NCBI RefSeq assembly: GCF_017539065.1 | Contig: NZ_JAFYHP010000018.1 | Span: 1 to 46,145, forward strand | Direction of reading: 5' to 3' | From: Methanobrevibacter sp. | Lineage (GTDB): Archaea; Methanobacteriota; Methanobacteria; Methanobacteriales; Methanobacteriaceae | Length of the DNA: 46,145 nucleotides | In this document: piece by piece, positions 9,248-17,344 of the stretch | Layout of the letters: every line of letters starts with the position of its first letter | How positions within the stretch are numbered: position 1 is the stretch's first letter | The notes under the pieces: model-generated | The model's database searches: none | Seen by the model: the letters and a program-made list of their open reading frames with translations, nothing else | Told to the model about the DNA's origin: nothing | Made by a program: the position numbers and the translations under genes

Positions 9248-10246
9248 ATGATTGATGAGATTTTAAATAAAGCAAAACAAGGAAAAGAATTAAGTGATGA
9301 TGAATTTTTAGAATTGTTAAATATCGAGGATGATGAAGATTTAGAAAAATTATTCGAGATAGCGTGCGATATTAGAGATAATCAATCAAAAGTAATTAAA
9401 TTAACATCTACAGTGCATCTTACAAACAAATGTCAAATTCAACCTAGATGTGAATATTGTGGATTTGCAGAAGAAACTTCTGAAAAAGGATATTATAATG
9501 CCTTTTATAAATCTAATGATGAGATATTAACTGCAGTGAAATCCATTCAAAAAGCACATATCCCTCGTGTAAGTTGCTCCGGAGGATATGGATACAAAGG
9601 AAAACAAGCGGTAAATGCATGTAGAATTGTAAAAGAAAACTCAGATTTGGAAATTCTAGTGAATGTTGGTGGAGACCTAACTGAAAAATCCGTGCAGGAT
9701 TTAGCTAACTTGGGTGCTGACACTATTTGCTGCAATTTGGAAACCATCAATGAAGATGTGTTCTATCAAAGAAAGCCTGGAGACTCCCTGGACCAAAGAA
9801 TATTGACCTGCAAAAGGGTAAGCGATGCTGGAGTGGGATTATCATCAGGATTGCTTTTGGGACTTGGTGAAAGCAAGGAAGATAGAATCAAACATTTACG
9901 TTACCTATCTAATTTTGAAACATTGGAAGAAATTCCAATTATGGGCTTTAATCCATATGAAGGCACTCCAATGGCAGATTGGCCTGCATTCCCACTGAAA
10001 GAACAGTTAAAAATGGTTGCAATTACAAGAATAATGTATCCGGAAATTACAATCACCATGCCGACACCAACTGTTGGTCCTGAAAATGTGGAATTTTCAC
10101 TTAAAGCAGGTGCAAATAATCTAGCCACTGTTATTGCTGATAATTATCCTCATGAAGTGAAAGGCGTAGGTTCTCCGGAATATGGTAATTACACAGAAGT
10201 AGTTAATGTTATTGAAAAATTAGATTTAATACCTCAAACTATTTAA
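9248..10246 (+). CDS. hcgA: FeGP-cofactor biosynthesis radical SAM protein HcgA
   Basis: About 332 aa, a BioB-like radical SAM protein. The cluster motif is the unusual CX5CX2C (CQIQPRCEYC), which is typical of HcgA rather than the usual CX3CX2C. Further motifs are SCSGGYGYKG, LLLGLGESKEDR and the C-terminal PTPTVGPENVEFSLKAGANN. It is thought to act in making the pyridinol ring of the FeGP cofactor. ATG 9230 is in frame 6 codons earlier; neither start has a strong RBS, and 9248 (MIDEILNKAK) resembles the family N-terminus better. It heads the hcgA-F cluster. Confidence 0.88.
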   Translation: MIDEILNKAKQGKELSDDEFLELLNIEDDEDLEKLFEIACDIRDNQSKVIKLTSTVHLTNKCQIQPRCEYCGFAEETSEKGYYNAFYKSNDEILTAVKSIQKAHIPRVSCSGGYGYKGKQAVNACRIVKENSDLEILVNVGGDLTEKSVQDLANLGADTICCNLETINEDVFYQRKPGDSLDQRILTCKRVSDAGVGLSSGLLLGLGESKEDRIKHLRYLSNFETLEEIPIMGFNPYEGTPMADWPAFPLKEQLKMVAITRIMYPEITITMPTPTVGPENVEFSLKAGANNLATVIADNYPHEVKGVGSPEYGNYTEVVNVIEKLDLIPQTI

Positions 10247-10266
10247 TCTCTTTTAGATATGATACT

Positions 10267-10746
10267 ATGGCATTTGAAAAAATGATTAAAAATGCATTTG
10301 AAGAATCTCGGAACAACTGCAGATTCGGCGATACCCTTGAAGAAATCACTGAAATTCAAGAGTATATTAAAAATGCTCAAAAAATTTATATTCCAAACAA
10401 AAATGGCATTAAAGTAGAAGTTTTAAATCAAGTTTTAAGAGAATACAATCTGCCACCTGCAGAAATTCTCCATATTAACACCAATACCGCAGATACCAGT
10501 AGAATACCTGCTCTTGCAAAAGCTTACATGGCACTTGACCAAAGTGATGCTGATTTAATTATTGCAAGAGGTCGTCTTGGTATTCCAGGATCTGGCTCGC
10601 TTTTAATTTTCATTGATAATAAAGGAAGGATATTGACTTGCGGAACTTCCCCTTCACATTTGATTCATCAGAAATCCATTGAAGAGGCAGTTTATAGTGA
10701 AGCTTGTGAAGCGCTTGAAAAAATTGGATTTAAAAAAGAAGGGTAA
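10267..10746 (+). CDS. hcgB: FeGP-cofactor guanylyltransferase HcgB
   Basis: 159 aa. It matches HcgB, which joins GMP from GTP to the pyridinol hydroxyl to give the guanylylpyridinol. Visible motifs are IYIPNKNGIKVEVLNQVL, LDQSDADLIIARGRLGIPGSGSLL (shown in part: ARGRLGIPGSGS) and GRILTCGTSPSHLIHQKS. It lies 20 nt after hcgA and 3 nt before hcgC. No clear RBS is seen at ATG 10267. Confidence 0.87.
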   Translation: MAFEKMIKNAFEESRNNCRFGDTLEEITEIQEYIKNAQKIYIPNKNGIKVEVLNQVLREYNLPPAEILHINTNTADTSRIPALAKAYMALDQSDADLIIARGRLGIPGSGSLLIFIDNKGRILTCGTSPSHLIHQKSIEEAVYSEACEALEKIGFKKEG

Positions 10747-10749
10747 ACC

Positions 10750-11541
10750 ATGAATGTTGATACTGGAATTACATCTGAAGTATTTACAATAAAATCTGAA
10801 ACTAAGTTACTTGATATTTTCAATGAGATAATCAATGAGAAATCACAAGCCGTTTTTGATTATATTGAAAGCTTAAAACTTGACATCGACACAAAAATAA
10901 TTGTTATTGGAACTTATTTTACAGGCGTGGGAATTGTTAAAAAGTTAAGTGAAAAATACACAAATATCCTATTAATTGATATTTATCCTCATTTAGAAGA
11001 GTTATTAAAAACTGAAATTGGCGGCGAGTTTAAAAATAACATTGACTTTACATCAGATTTGAACTTAATTTATAGTGGAGATGTTGTTATTGACACCACA
11101 GGTTTTGGTGGAATAAATGTTGAACAATCCTCAAAAATTAATGTGAATACATTTATTATAGAAGATCCCATTGCTGAAGAAAATGACAGGTTATTAGAAG
11201 AGAAGAATAATATCTATGACAGATTAAATGCAGTTACCGCTGAAAATAAAGCAATTATTAAAACAAAAGGGATTAACACTAAAACGTCAGGAACAATGAC
11301 ATTGACTATCGGTGTTTTGACAAATGTGTTGAACAAATGCCTTGAAAGGGAAGGTGTGCTTTATAGCGCATGTGAAATGGGCTTTTTCGAAGAAGTTATT
11401 TTTAAAGAACAAAATATTGATAAATTCATGTCACTAGTTGACAAACCTGCTTTAAAAGTATCCGCCATTAATCCGTTTAGCTGTGATGAACTTGTCAAAA
11501 AAGAAATTGATAAAATAAACTGCGATTTAAATGAAGCTTAA
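10750..11541 (+). CDS. hcgC: FeGP-cofactor pyridinol methyltransferase HcgC
   Basis: 263 aa, matching HcgC, an SAM-dependent methyltransferase with a Rossmann-like core that methylates C3 of the pyridinol. The nucleotide-binding-like stretch is VIGTYFTGVGIVKKLSEKY, with an acidic residue after the next strand (LLIDIYPHL), then VVIDTTGFGG. Position between hcgB and hcgD supports the call. It overlaps the hcgD start by 11 nt, indicating coupled translation. Confidence 0.83.
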   Translation: MNVDTGITSEVFTIKSETKLLDIFNEIINEKSQAVFDYIESLKLDIDTKIIVIGTYFTGVGIVKKLSEKYTNILLIDIYPHLEELLKTEIGGEFKNNIDFTSDLNLIYSGDVVIDTTGFGGINVEQSSKINVNTFIIEDPIAEENDRLLEEKNNIYDRLNAVTAENKAIIKTKGINTKTSGTMTLTIGVLTNVLNKCLEREGVLYSACEMGFFEEVIFKEQNIDKFMSLVDKPALKVSAINPFSCDELVKKEIDKINCDLNEA

Positions 11542-12226
11542 AGAGATAATTGATTTTTTAGACGAAAAAATTCCTGAAAATTTAGCATTAGACTTTGATA
11601 CTGTTGGATTGATGGGAAACTATAATCCGGATTTGGATATCAGTTCAATTAGGATTTTTATGGATTTATGGCCTGAATATGATGATTTTAGTGAAGATAC
11701 ATTAATCATTACACATCATCCGCCATTATTTAATCCGAAAACACCAACATACACAATTCATTCAAATTGGGACATTGTCGATGGGGGCGCTAATGAAGCA
11801 TTAGCTGAATGCCTGAAGTTGGAAGTGATTGATTATTTTGATGACAGAACAAATATCGGAAGAATTTGTAAATCAGATTACTCCTTCAATGAGTTGAAAG
11901 ATATTATCTTGGATAATTTTGAAAATGTAAGAATCGTAAACAACATGAACGGCGAAAAGATAATTGAAAACATTGGAATTATCTCAGGTTTCGGTTTGAA
12001 AAACCCTGATTATATCAAATTAGCTAATGAAAAAGATTTAGAAATGTTGATTTCAGGAGACCTTACTCAAGAAACTGCAATCCTTGCAAAAAATTTAGGA
12101 ATCACATTAATTGATTTAGGCCATCATGAAAGTGAAGTCCCTGGATTGTATGCCCTAAAATCTCTTTTAGAAGAAATTAACCTGAATACTGAAGTTATTG
12201 ATAAAAAACCTATTGGAAAACTATAA
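11531..12226 (+). CDS. hcgD: FeGP-cofactor biosynthesis protein HcgD (NIF3-like)
   Basis: 231 aa of the NIF3/DUF34 family. Metal ligands are visible as THHPPLFNP near the N-terminal third and GHHESEVPGL near the C-terminus, the pairs of His and Glu that hold a dinuclear metal site. In the Hcg pathway HcgD is proposed to trap or deliver iron. It overlaps hcgC by 11 nt and precedes hcgE by 16 nt. Confidence 0.87.
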   Translation: MKLKEIIDFLDEKIPENLALDFDTVGLMGNYNPDLDISSIRIFMDLWPEYDDFSEDTLIITHHPPLFNPKTPTYTIHSNWDIVDGGANEALAECLKLEVIDYFDDRTNIGRICKSDYSFNELKDIILDNFENVRIVNNMNGEKIIENIGIISGFGLKNPDYIKLANEKDLEMLISGDLTQETAILAKNLGITLIDLGHHESEVPGLYALKSLLEEINLNTEVIDKKPIGKL

Positions 12227-12242
12227 TATTTAAAGATGTGAT

Positions 12243-12899
12243 ATGATGAGTGTTGATAAAATCCAAGAAATGGAAAATAAACAAGTCCCTAAAGGCAGAA
12301 TTGACCTAATTGGATGCGGAAGATTAGGTCTAAGAATCGGAATAAACCTAATGCAAGTACATCGTGGCGGCCCAAAAGTCATTGGCGCCTTCGATGGTCA
12401 GAAGATTGACGGCGGGGATGTGATATTTACACTTTTAGGTGCTGAAGTAGGCGAAAACAAACCTGATTTTTTAAAAAGAATCTGTACCCATGATGAAAGT
12501 TTTAGAAATGTAGAAAGTCATCCCGAATACATTGATGACGATAATTTAGATTTGATTGAAGGTGATGTGGTAATTATTGTAATTGCTGGCGGAAATACAA
12601 TACCAACAGCCGCAAAAATTATTAAACATGCTCATGAAAAGGGAGCTGTAACAATTGGAACAGCAGGAATCTTTGGTTTTGGAAATGAAAACATTGAAAT
12701 AAAAGATATTTCTGAATATGATAATAACAACCCTGCTGTTGAAGAATTGAGAGCTCAGGGAATTACTGAAAATCATTTAGTTTTAACAACTAATAAATTA
12801 ATCCGAGACAATGAGCCAGTTACTCCTTATACATTAGATGAAGTTGCAAAAATTCTTACCATGACCGCATTAAAAAAATTAAGAGATAAAAATGATTAA
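12243..12899 (+). CDS. hcgE: FeGP-cofactor biosynthesis protein HcgE (E1/ThiF-like adenylyltransferase)
   Basis: 218 aa. The Rossmann nucleotide-binding loop is DLIGCGRLGLRIG (about residues 22-34), followed by IGAFDGQKIDGGD, the pattern of ThiF/E1-type enzymes. HcgE activates the carboxylate of guanylylpyridinol by adenylylation before handing it to HcgF. The start is ATG 12243, with a weak GTGAT upstream. The 3' end overlaps hcgF by 8 nt. Confidence 0.87.
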   Translation: MMSVDKIQEMENKQVPKGRIDLIGCGRLGLRIGINLMQVHRGGPKVIGAFDGQKIDGGDVIFTLLGAEVGENKPDFLKRICTHDESFRNVESHPEYIDDDNLDLIEGDVVIIVIAGGNTIPTAAKIIKHAHEKGAVTIGTAGIFGFGNENIEIKDISEYDNNNPAVEELRAQGITENHLVLTTNKLIRDNEPVTPYTLDEVAKILTMTALKKLRDKND

Positions 12900-13452
12900 A
12901 ATAGCTACTGCAGAGTGTTTTACTCACGGAGAAATAGGAAGAGAACTGCATGCACTAGCCCAAAATTATGATGGGAACTTTGGATGCAAATATATTGAGA
13001 ATCCTAAAGAATATGGGGACTTTGATTATAATGAGTTAAGTGTTACATGTAGTTTATTTATTCCAACAATTGAAGCTGTGCAGAAAATATTGAATGTTTC
13101 CAATCCTCCGAAGCCCGATACTTTAATTAAAGGAATTAAGGTTTATGATGAAAAAGGAGATAAGGAAGTTTCAAAAATCATGGCGGATGCTGTAAAAAAA
13201 ATGAGCGGCTGCGATATAGCGATTGGAACTACTGCAGGTGTTGGACGTGGAGCAATTAGCATTATCACCGATGATTATGAAATTACAACCCTCACTGATA
13301 TTTACGCTGACTTAAACGAATTAAATAGTGAAGACTTATTTAAAAGATCCCAGGCAGGAATTAAAAAAACACTAGAAATTATATTGCTTTTTTTAAACAA
13401 TAATTTTGACAAAATAGAATCTTTAGAAAATGTTGAAATTATAAAAAAATAG
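12892..13452 (+). CDS. hcgF: FeGP-cofactor biosynthesis protein HcgF
   Basis: 186 aa. The cysteine at position 9 (MIKIATAEC) matches the HcgF residue known to form a thioester with the guanylylpyridinol. Other conserved-looking parts are GDFDYNELSVTCS and GCDIAIGTTAGVGRGAISI. HcgF takes the activated acyl group from HcgE. It is the last gene of the hcgA-F series, overlaps hcgE by 8 nt, and ends 6 nt before a convergent tRNA gene. Confidence 0.88.
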   Translation: MIKIATAECFTHGEIGRELHALAQNYDGNFGCKYIENPKEYGDFDYNELSVTCSLFIPTIEAVQKILNVSNPPKPDTLIKGIKVYDEKGDKEVSKIMADAVKKMSGCDIAIGTTAGVGRGAISIITDDYEITTLTDIYADLNELNSEDLFKRSQAGIKKTLEIILLFLNNNFDKIESLENVEIIKK

Positions 13453-13458
13453 TTTAAA

Positions 13459-13531
13459 AGCCTTAGGGGGGATTCGAACCCCCGACTTCTACCTTACCAA
13501 GGTAGCGCTCTACCACCTGAGCCACTAAGGC
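13459..13531 (-). tRNA. tRNA-Thr (anticodon GGT)
   Basis: Read on the minus strand, GCCTTAG (acceptor) pairs with CTAAGGC; the anticodon arm is CTACC-TTGGTAA-GGTAG and the T arm has GGTTCGAATCC. The anticodon is GGT and the discriminator is T. CCA is not encoded, as is common in archaea. About 73 nt, no intron. Confidence 0.93.
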
Positions 13532-13560
13532 AAAAACAGAAATCGTAAAAAATTAATGAG

Positions 13561-13643
13561 TGCATGGGAAGGGATTCGAACCCTCGAAGGCCTATGCCAA
13601 AGGATCTTAAGTCCTTCCCCTTTGGCCGCTCGGGCACCCATGC
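13561..13643 (-). tRNA. tRNA-Leu (anticodon TAA)
   Basis: On the minus strand, acceptor GCATGGG pairs with CCCATGC, discriminator A. The anticodon loop is CTTAAGA, giving TAA (reads UUA/UUG). A longer variable arm is present, as expected for a class II Leu tRNA; the T loop is TTCGAAT. About 83 nt with no CCA encoded. It sits 29 nt upstream of tRNA-Thr and may be co-transcribed with it. Confidence 0.93.
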
Positions 13644-13710
13644 ATATAATAAATACTTTATTTCAACATACTATATAAAGATTATGGTTATATTGAAATT
13701 TTTAAATATT

Positions 13711-14064
13711 TCAGACTAAACCATTATTAAAAGAATATAACCATAATGAAGTTGCAGTTAAGACTAAAATCACCATTAACCAAATAACAACGAATAGTTT
13801 CTTAGAATCGGAACTTCCTTTTGTAAAATATTTCTCACCGGGCATGTCGCTTGATATTTGACGATTGTTTTTGTATTGATCGTCATTTCTTAAATAATTA
13901 TAAAATACCCTTGTAACAAAATAAAAGAATACGAACAGGACAACTCCAATAAAGGGAACCAATCCCCTATTAAAAAACATTATTGAGATAATTGAAAACA
14001 ATAACATTAATAACAGCAAAAATAATCCGGATAAAATTATTGAAATTGTCTTGTTGAAAATCAT
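13711..14064 (-). CDS. Small polytopic membrane protein, unknown function
   Basis: About 117 aa from ATG 14064, or 140 aa from ATG 14133. It has two central hydrophobic segments (SIILSGLFLLLLMLLFSIISIMF and LVPFIGVVLFVFFYFV, the first shown here in part: SIILSGLFLLLLM), a hydrophilic loop rich in Asp, Asn and Lys, and a C-terminal membrane helix (FVVIWLMVILVLTATSLWLY in part). I prefer 14064 because GGGTG lies just before it and because a minus-strand TATA (14143-14150) predicts a transcript start near 14120, inside the longer ORF. No family recognised. Confidence 0.6.
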   Translation of the reverse strand: MIFNKTISIILSGLFLLLLMLLFSIISIMFFNRGLVPFIGVVLFVFFYFVTRVFYNYLRNDDQYKNNRQISSDMPGEKYFTKGSSDSKKLFVVIWLMVILVLTATSLWLYSFNNGLV

Positions 14065-14106
14065 CACTACACCCATTAATATATTTGAGAGACATAATAT
14101 TAAAAC

Positions 14107-14122
14107 TTTAGGTATGCCTAAT
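14107..14122. promoter_or_regulatory. Iron-type palindrome at predicted transcript start of the small membrane protein
   Basis: TTTAGGTATGCCTAAT matches the TTTAGG-N4-CCTAAA box of the feo promoters at all but the last base. It falls where a minus-strand TATA at 14143-14150 would place the transcript start. If ATG 14133 were used it would instead be coding sequence (LLGIPK), so the match could be chance. Confidence 0.4.
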
Positions 14123-14205
14123 AATTTTTGCATTTAATAAAATATATAAACATTAAAATAATTAAATTAAATTATATTTTTCTAAAATTTTTAATGGTGG
14201 ATTAA

Positions 14206-14373
14206 TTGAAAGTAGATATGGAAGAATGCGGAGTTTGTGAAGATTGTATTGATGTCTGTTTAGAAGAAGCAATCGAAAGAAGAGGATATACAATCATTAT
14301 TGACGAAAGTAAATGCAATAATTGTGGTGAATGCGTTGATGTTTGCCCAGTTGGCGCATTATACGAAGAATAG
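14206..14373 (+). CDS. Small 2x[4Fe-4S] ferredoxin
   Basis: 55 aa. Two cluster motifs are visible: CGVCEDCIDVC (second segment lacks the usual Pro after the last Cys) and CNNCGECVDVCP. The start is TTG 14206 with GGTGG 5 nt upstream, giving MKVDMEECGVCEDC; ATG 14218 is an in-frame alternative but has no RBS. The protein is a low-potential electron carrier. It ends 8 nt before the next gene and is easily missed because of its size and TTG start. Confidence 0.85.
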   Translation: MKVDMEECGVCEDCIDVCLEEAIERRGYTIIIDESKCNNCGECVDVCPVGALYEE

Positions 14374-14381
14374 GTTTAATT

Positions 14382-15158
14382 ATGAAAAGTAAATTCACTT
14401 TAATTGATTATATAATAATTATACTGGTAATATGTGCAATTTTGTTTGCATTTATCCACATCACTACTGATGATTCATCTGATTTACAAAAAACCGCTTT
14501 TGATGAATCAACAATAAACAAAATACCTGATACTTATTCAAAATACTATAAAGACGGCTATATCGTAAAAGCAACTGTAGAAGGTTTTAATGCAACTGAC
14601 GGGAATAAAACAACATTAGAAGGCAATGTTATATGGGAAGATGAAAACAGTGGGAATGCAATTAAATTGTTAATTGAATCCGATAATCAAAGTTATCTGG
14701 TGGGACCGTATAGAACCGTACCAAATGCCGACATTTACATTGACCAGATTGTTTTGGAATGCACCGGTGAGAAATATAAAAACTTATGTGAGATAAAAGT
14801 CAAACCTGAAGAAATCACTTCAATGAAAGACATAACCGGAAAGATTCCGGATAATACCAATTATGAACTCACCACAATCATGTCACTCGACTCTCTTAAT
14901 TCAGAAGATGCTCAAAAAATCCTAAATAAGATTTCAAGTCATGACAAACGAGAATCCTTAAAAACTGAAAACAGTATGGAAGACAACAAAATAATCATTA
15001 AAAGAGCGACAGATGAAAACCTTAATGATATAGATTCCGTTTTAGGTAGTTTTAACGGAGTAACAGATGAAATCACCATTAGAATATATGATTCAAGCGA
15101 AAGTCAAATTAATGAAATTAGTAAAAACTTTGATGTCATAAACATAAGAAATTTCTAG
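14382..15158 (+). CDS. Membrane-anchored protein with one N-terminal helix, unknown function
   Basis: 258 aa from ATG 14382; an in-frame ATG at 14343 would overlap the ferredoxin gene and is unlikely. After a short basic start (MKSKFTLIDY) a single membrane helix follows (IIIILVICAILFAFIHI), then a hydrophilic, probably extracytoplasmic domain of about 225 residues. The N-terminus resembles DUF4330-type proteins, but I am unsure. It is 10 nt upstream of a polysaccharide-polymerase-like gene, which suggests a role in surface polymer assembly or export (inference). Confidence 0.6.
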   Translation: MKSKFTLIDYIIIILVICAILFAFIHITTDDSSDLQKTAFDESTINKIPDTYSKYYKDGYIVKATVEGFNATDGNKTTLEGNVIWEDENSGNAIKLLIESDNQSYLVGPYRTVPNADIYIDQIVLECTGEKYKNLCEIKVKPEEITSMKDITGKIPDNTNYELTTIMSLDSLNSEDAQKILNKISSHDKRESLKTENSMEDNKIIIKRATDENLNDIDSVLGSFNGVTDEITIRIYDSSESQINEISKNFDVINIRNF

Positions 15159-15168
15159 TTGGTAGGCT

Positions 15169-16449
15169 ATGAGCGTTATTTATTCTACTTTAACTTCAGC
15201 GATAAATAAGATCAGTGACGAATTTCATGAATCTTTTTTATTTACTTCTATTTTCGCCATTTTGGAATTTATTGAAAATCAATGGATAAACAGTTATTTC
15301 AAAAAATTATACCCTGACGATACATTTTTAGGTTTTTTGAATAATAATGTTATTTTAAAAAACCATATTTTCAATCCATTGATTGTGCTGTTATTATTTG
15401 CATTATTTTTACTTTTGTCCATGAACAAGCCATCCACTAGCTTGGTCATCACATTGATTATTGCATTTGTTGGATTTTTCATCGGATCTGCAATATTGCC
15501 AAGGTATTTTTTTAATGATACTTTAAACAACCTCATCCAATTTGAAAGGAAAGATATCTATTCAATTGGTTTCTGTTTAATGCTAATAAGCATCGTATTT
15601 TTCTTTATTAGCATTGCTTCAGTTGGAGGAATCCCTCTTTTAAGACCTTCAATTAGATATCTATTAAAGCCTGCCCTTACAATGCCTGTGTTTTTAATTA
15701 TTCCTGCGACTTGCCTAATTGCAAGTGTTTATCTAAAAGATTTTCAAGACAAAAAAATTACCCGTTCACAAGCAAGATTTAGATTCCTATTTTTACTGGT
15801 GATTGACTGTGCATTTTTATTGCTTCTAGGTTATAGGACACCACTACTTGCAGCATTTCTCATCATAATAATCATAGGTTTCTATGGAAATATTGTTTCT
15901 CTATGGGAAGTCATTGTTGGTGCATTAATTGGTATAGGTGCAATAATTGGAATCGGTTATTTTAGATCATTAGGCGAGATGACAATAACCTCATCAACAA
16001 GCCCCTTATATACCCTCCAATCAAGAGCGGATTTTACATTGCACGTGTTGAATTTGCTAGATTTCATTGGCGGGAATTTTGGCCTTACTCACGGACATAT
16101 GTTGGCCAGCTCAATTCCAGGAAGCGATTTGGGGCCAAGAATGATGGTTGGAAAACTTATCGCATGGAGAACCGAAGTGACTGTCACCCCCACTTTAATT
16201 GGACAGATGGTGGTTGATTTTGGAAAAGTGGGAGTGTTTGTTGGGATGCTAATTTTAGGTTTCACATTAGGAATTGGATTTAAAATAATGAGAATCACCA
16301 AAGATTACTTTTATATTGGAATTTACTCTTTAATTTTAACATATTCCATTTTAGGCATAGAAACTGGGATTTTAGACATTCAAGTCTTATTATATTTTGC
16401 AATAGCAATTCTTATTTATTTAATTAATATAATAAAATGCAAAAATTAA
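15169..16449 (+). CDS. Oligosaccharide repeat-unit polymerase-like (Wzy-type) membrane protein
   Basis: 426 aa with roughly ten to twelve membrane helices and a large loop in the second half holding GYRTPLLAAFLI, SRADFTLHVLNLLDFI and GHMLASSIPGSDLGPRMMVG. This layout and the GxRTP and RADFTLH-like motifs fit the archaeal oligosaccharide repeat-unit polymerase family, which joins lipid-linked sugar units outside the membrane. GGTAGG lies just upstream of ATG 15169. No glycosyltransferase genes are adjacent, so the substrate is unknown. Confidence 0.68.
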   Translation: MSVIYSTLTSAINKISDEFHESFLFTSIFAILEFIENQWINSYFKKLYPDDTFLGFLNNNVILKNHIFNPLIVLLLFALFLLLSMNKPSTSLVITLIIAFVGFFIGSAILPRYFFNDTLNNLIQFERKDIYSIGFCLMLISIVFFFISIASVGGIPLLRPSIRYLLKPALTMPVFLIIPATCLIASVYLKDFQDKKITRSQARFRFLFLLVIDCAFLLLLGYRTPLLAAFLIIIIIGFYGNIVSLWEVIVGALIGIGAIIGIGYFRSLGEMTITSSTSPLYTLQSRADFTLHVLNLLDFIGGNFGLTHGHMLASSIPGSDLGPRMMVGKLIAWRTEVTVTPTLIGQMVVDFGKVGVFVGMLILGFTLGIGFKIMRITKDYFYIGIYSLILTYSILGIETGILDIQVLLYFAIAILIYLINIIKCKN

Positions 16450-16710
16450 GCTCATTTTTAACATGAAAGTATTACTAAATATATTAAATAATACTAATTT
16501 GTATTACTTTAATAACCTTTATATATATAAATAAGATTAAAATATTAAATGTCAAGCCAGTATATGTTTTATTATACTATTATGCTTAATAAAACACAAA
16601 ATAAACTTGATAAACCTTAATAAACAAAAAAAATAATACTTTTTAGTAATACTTGCTTTATAAATAAAGACGAAAAAAGTATTACTAATTAATAAAATGG
16701 AGGAATAAAT
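16450..16710. promoter_or_regulatory. cbiM control region with AGTAWTACT boxes
   Basis: A 261-bp gap without an ORF. Near cbiM, AGTAATACT (16645-16653) and AGTATTACT (16678-16686) flank the TATA box TTTATAAATA (16657-16666), which predicts a transcript start near 16688, before the RBS. A second group, AGTATTACT (16468-16476), AATAATACT (16487-16495) and GTATTACTT (16501-16509), precedes another strong TATA (TTTATATATATAAATA, about 16518-16533). Downstream of it is a hairpin, GTTTTATTA/TAATAAAAC (16566-16574/16587-16595). The boxes match those at hmd/hcgG. Confidence 0.6.
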
Positions 16711-17343
16711 TTGCATATACCTGATGGATTTATACCTATCTCACAATGTTTAATATATTATGTAATTTTAATTGTTGCATTATATTTCTCAGTTAAATGG
16801 GCAAAATCCAACTTAGATGAAAAACATATACCTCTTTTAGCAGTCCTTGCAGCAGGTATTTTTGCAATCATGTCTATGAACATGCCAATTCCATTTGGTA
16901 CTAGTGGACACATGGTTGGGGGCGCACTAGTTGCTATTGTATTCTTAGCACCAGAAGCTGCCGTACTTGTATTTACTGTAGTACTTCTTATCCAAGCATT
17001 AATATTTGGTGATGGAGGAATTACTGCTTTAGGAGCAAACGTATTGAACATGGCAATCGTTGGAGGTTGTGTAGGATTATACACCTTCAAAGCATTGAAC
17101 GGAACTATAGGAAAATACCCAGCAGCAGGAGTTGCAGCATGGTTAGCAACCGTTATTGCAGCACTTGCATGTGCTATTGAAATGGGTATTGCAGGAACAT
17201 TCCCAATGAACATTGGTATCCCATCCATGGTTTTATACCACTTCTTTATTGGAATAATCGAAGCAGTATTAACTGTAATTGTTCTTGTAGCATTAGATAA
17301 ATTTAGACCTGACTTACTCGCATGGAACGAAGGAGATGCATAA
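16711..17343 (+). CDS. cbiM: CbiM/NikM substrate-binding membrane component of Ni/Co ECF transporter
   Basis: 210 aa. The mature N-terminus MHIPDGFI is the invariant motif whose first residues, with His2, bind the metal; it fixes TTG 16711 as start, with RBS GGAGGA upstream. Other conserved parts are PIPFGTSGHMVGGAL and LIFGDGGITALGANVLNMA. About six or seven helices. It imports Ni2+ or Co2+ with the following three genes. The partner carries a PDGLE domain, and the promoter boxes are shared with the nickel-free hydrogenase gene hmd, so nickel is the likelier substrate (inference). Confidence 0.92.
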   Translation: MHIPDGFIPISQCLIYYVILIVALYFSVKWAKSNLDEKHIPLLAVLAAGIFAIMSMNMPIPFGTSGHMVGGALVAIVFLAPEAAVLVFTVVLLIQALIFGDGGITALGANVLNMAIVGGCVGLYTFKALNGTIGKYPAAGVAAWLATVIAALACAIEMGIAGTFPMNIGIPSMVLYHFFIGIIEAVLTVIVLVALDKFRPDLLAWNEGDA

Positions 17344-17344
17344 T

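Noticed and set aside
16758..17228. Minus-strand ORF of 156 codons opposite cbiM
   Set aside because: It mirrors the codon pattern of a membrane protein on the other strand; no RBS, no family.
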